A DNA stretch of 41,557 nt, from the NCBI GenBank assembly GCA_938003745.1, contig CALKXS010000022.1:1-41557 (forward strand). Direction: 5' to 3'. The stretch comes from an uncultured Algibacter sp. GTDB taxonomy: Bacteria > Bacteroidota > Bacteroidia > Flavobacteriales > Flavobacteriaceae. The stretch's first letter is position 1, and each line of letters starts with the position of its first letter. The notes below the pieces were generated by a model that did no database searches, had not been told where the DNA came from, and saw only the letters and a list, made by a program, of their open reading frames with translations. Below, piece by piece: positions 41,410 through 41,557 of the stretch. Position numbers and translations under genes: made by a program.

Positions 41410-41557
41410 TCCTCTAAGTGGACTACCTAATAAATTTGGTATAAATTCCTAAGCCACTTTTTTATAATTTTTTACTCTGATTTCTAATTCTTTTTCTGCT
41501 GGAGTTTTGTAGTCCAAAGACGAATGTAATCGTTCATTATTATACCATTTCATATAT
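41410..41557 (-). mobile_element. IS3-family element 3' end (OrfB C-terminus + terminal repeat), continues right of window
   Basis: Reverse strand 'YMKWYNNERLHSSLDYKTPAEKELEIRVKNYKKVA*' followed by terminal ...TTTATTAGGTAGTCCACTT. Confidence 0.9.

Noticed and set aside
1-41557. CRISPR arrays, tRNA or rRNA genes, prophage
   Set aside because: No regular repeat-spacer arrays, tRNA cloverleaf/CCA patterns, rRNA cores or phage structural genes recognised by eye; a tRNAscan-SE/Infernal run would be needed to exclude them formally.

Overview
AT-rich Flavobacteriaceae-like (Bacteroidota) chromosomal window. Intact core gene blocks alternate with four decayed accessory zones (about 1-1.0 kb, 23.7-29.2 kb, 32.7-35.1 kb, 38.8-41.6 kb). 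Core genes include AddB-like and AddA-like proteins flanking an OmpA/TSP3 protein, sodB, a purF-like gene, a PfkB kinase, viroplasmin-RNase H, purN, acpP-fabF-rnc, pyk, dinB, a CYTH protein, aspartate kinase, an aminopeptidase P-like protein and sdhCAB. The decayed zones contain fragments of IS3, IS256, IS1595, IS982, IS30 and IS4 elements plus pseudogenes (FAD-dependent oxidoreductase, BrnQ-type transporter, outer-membrane protein, PrsW-like fragment). The most notable non-coding signals are: (i) a group II intron 3' end at 922-997, with a 34-nt domain V (AGC triad, GNRA loop, 2-nt bulge) and a domain VI with a bulged A, and no RT ORF in the window; (ii) a structured palindromic element after pyk (21608-21723); (iii) a degenerate duplicated terminator-plus-box unit in the purF 3' intergenic region; (iv) a terminator-like hairpin inside the 5' coding region of rnc. 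I found no convincing new multigene defence or biosynthetic system. All family calls come from motif recognition by eye; no searches were run.
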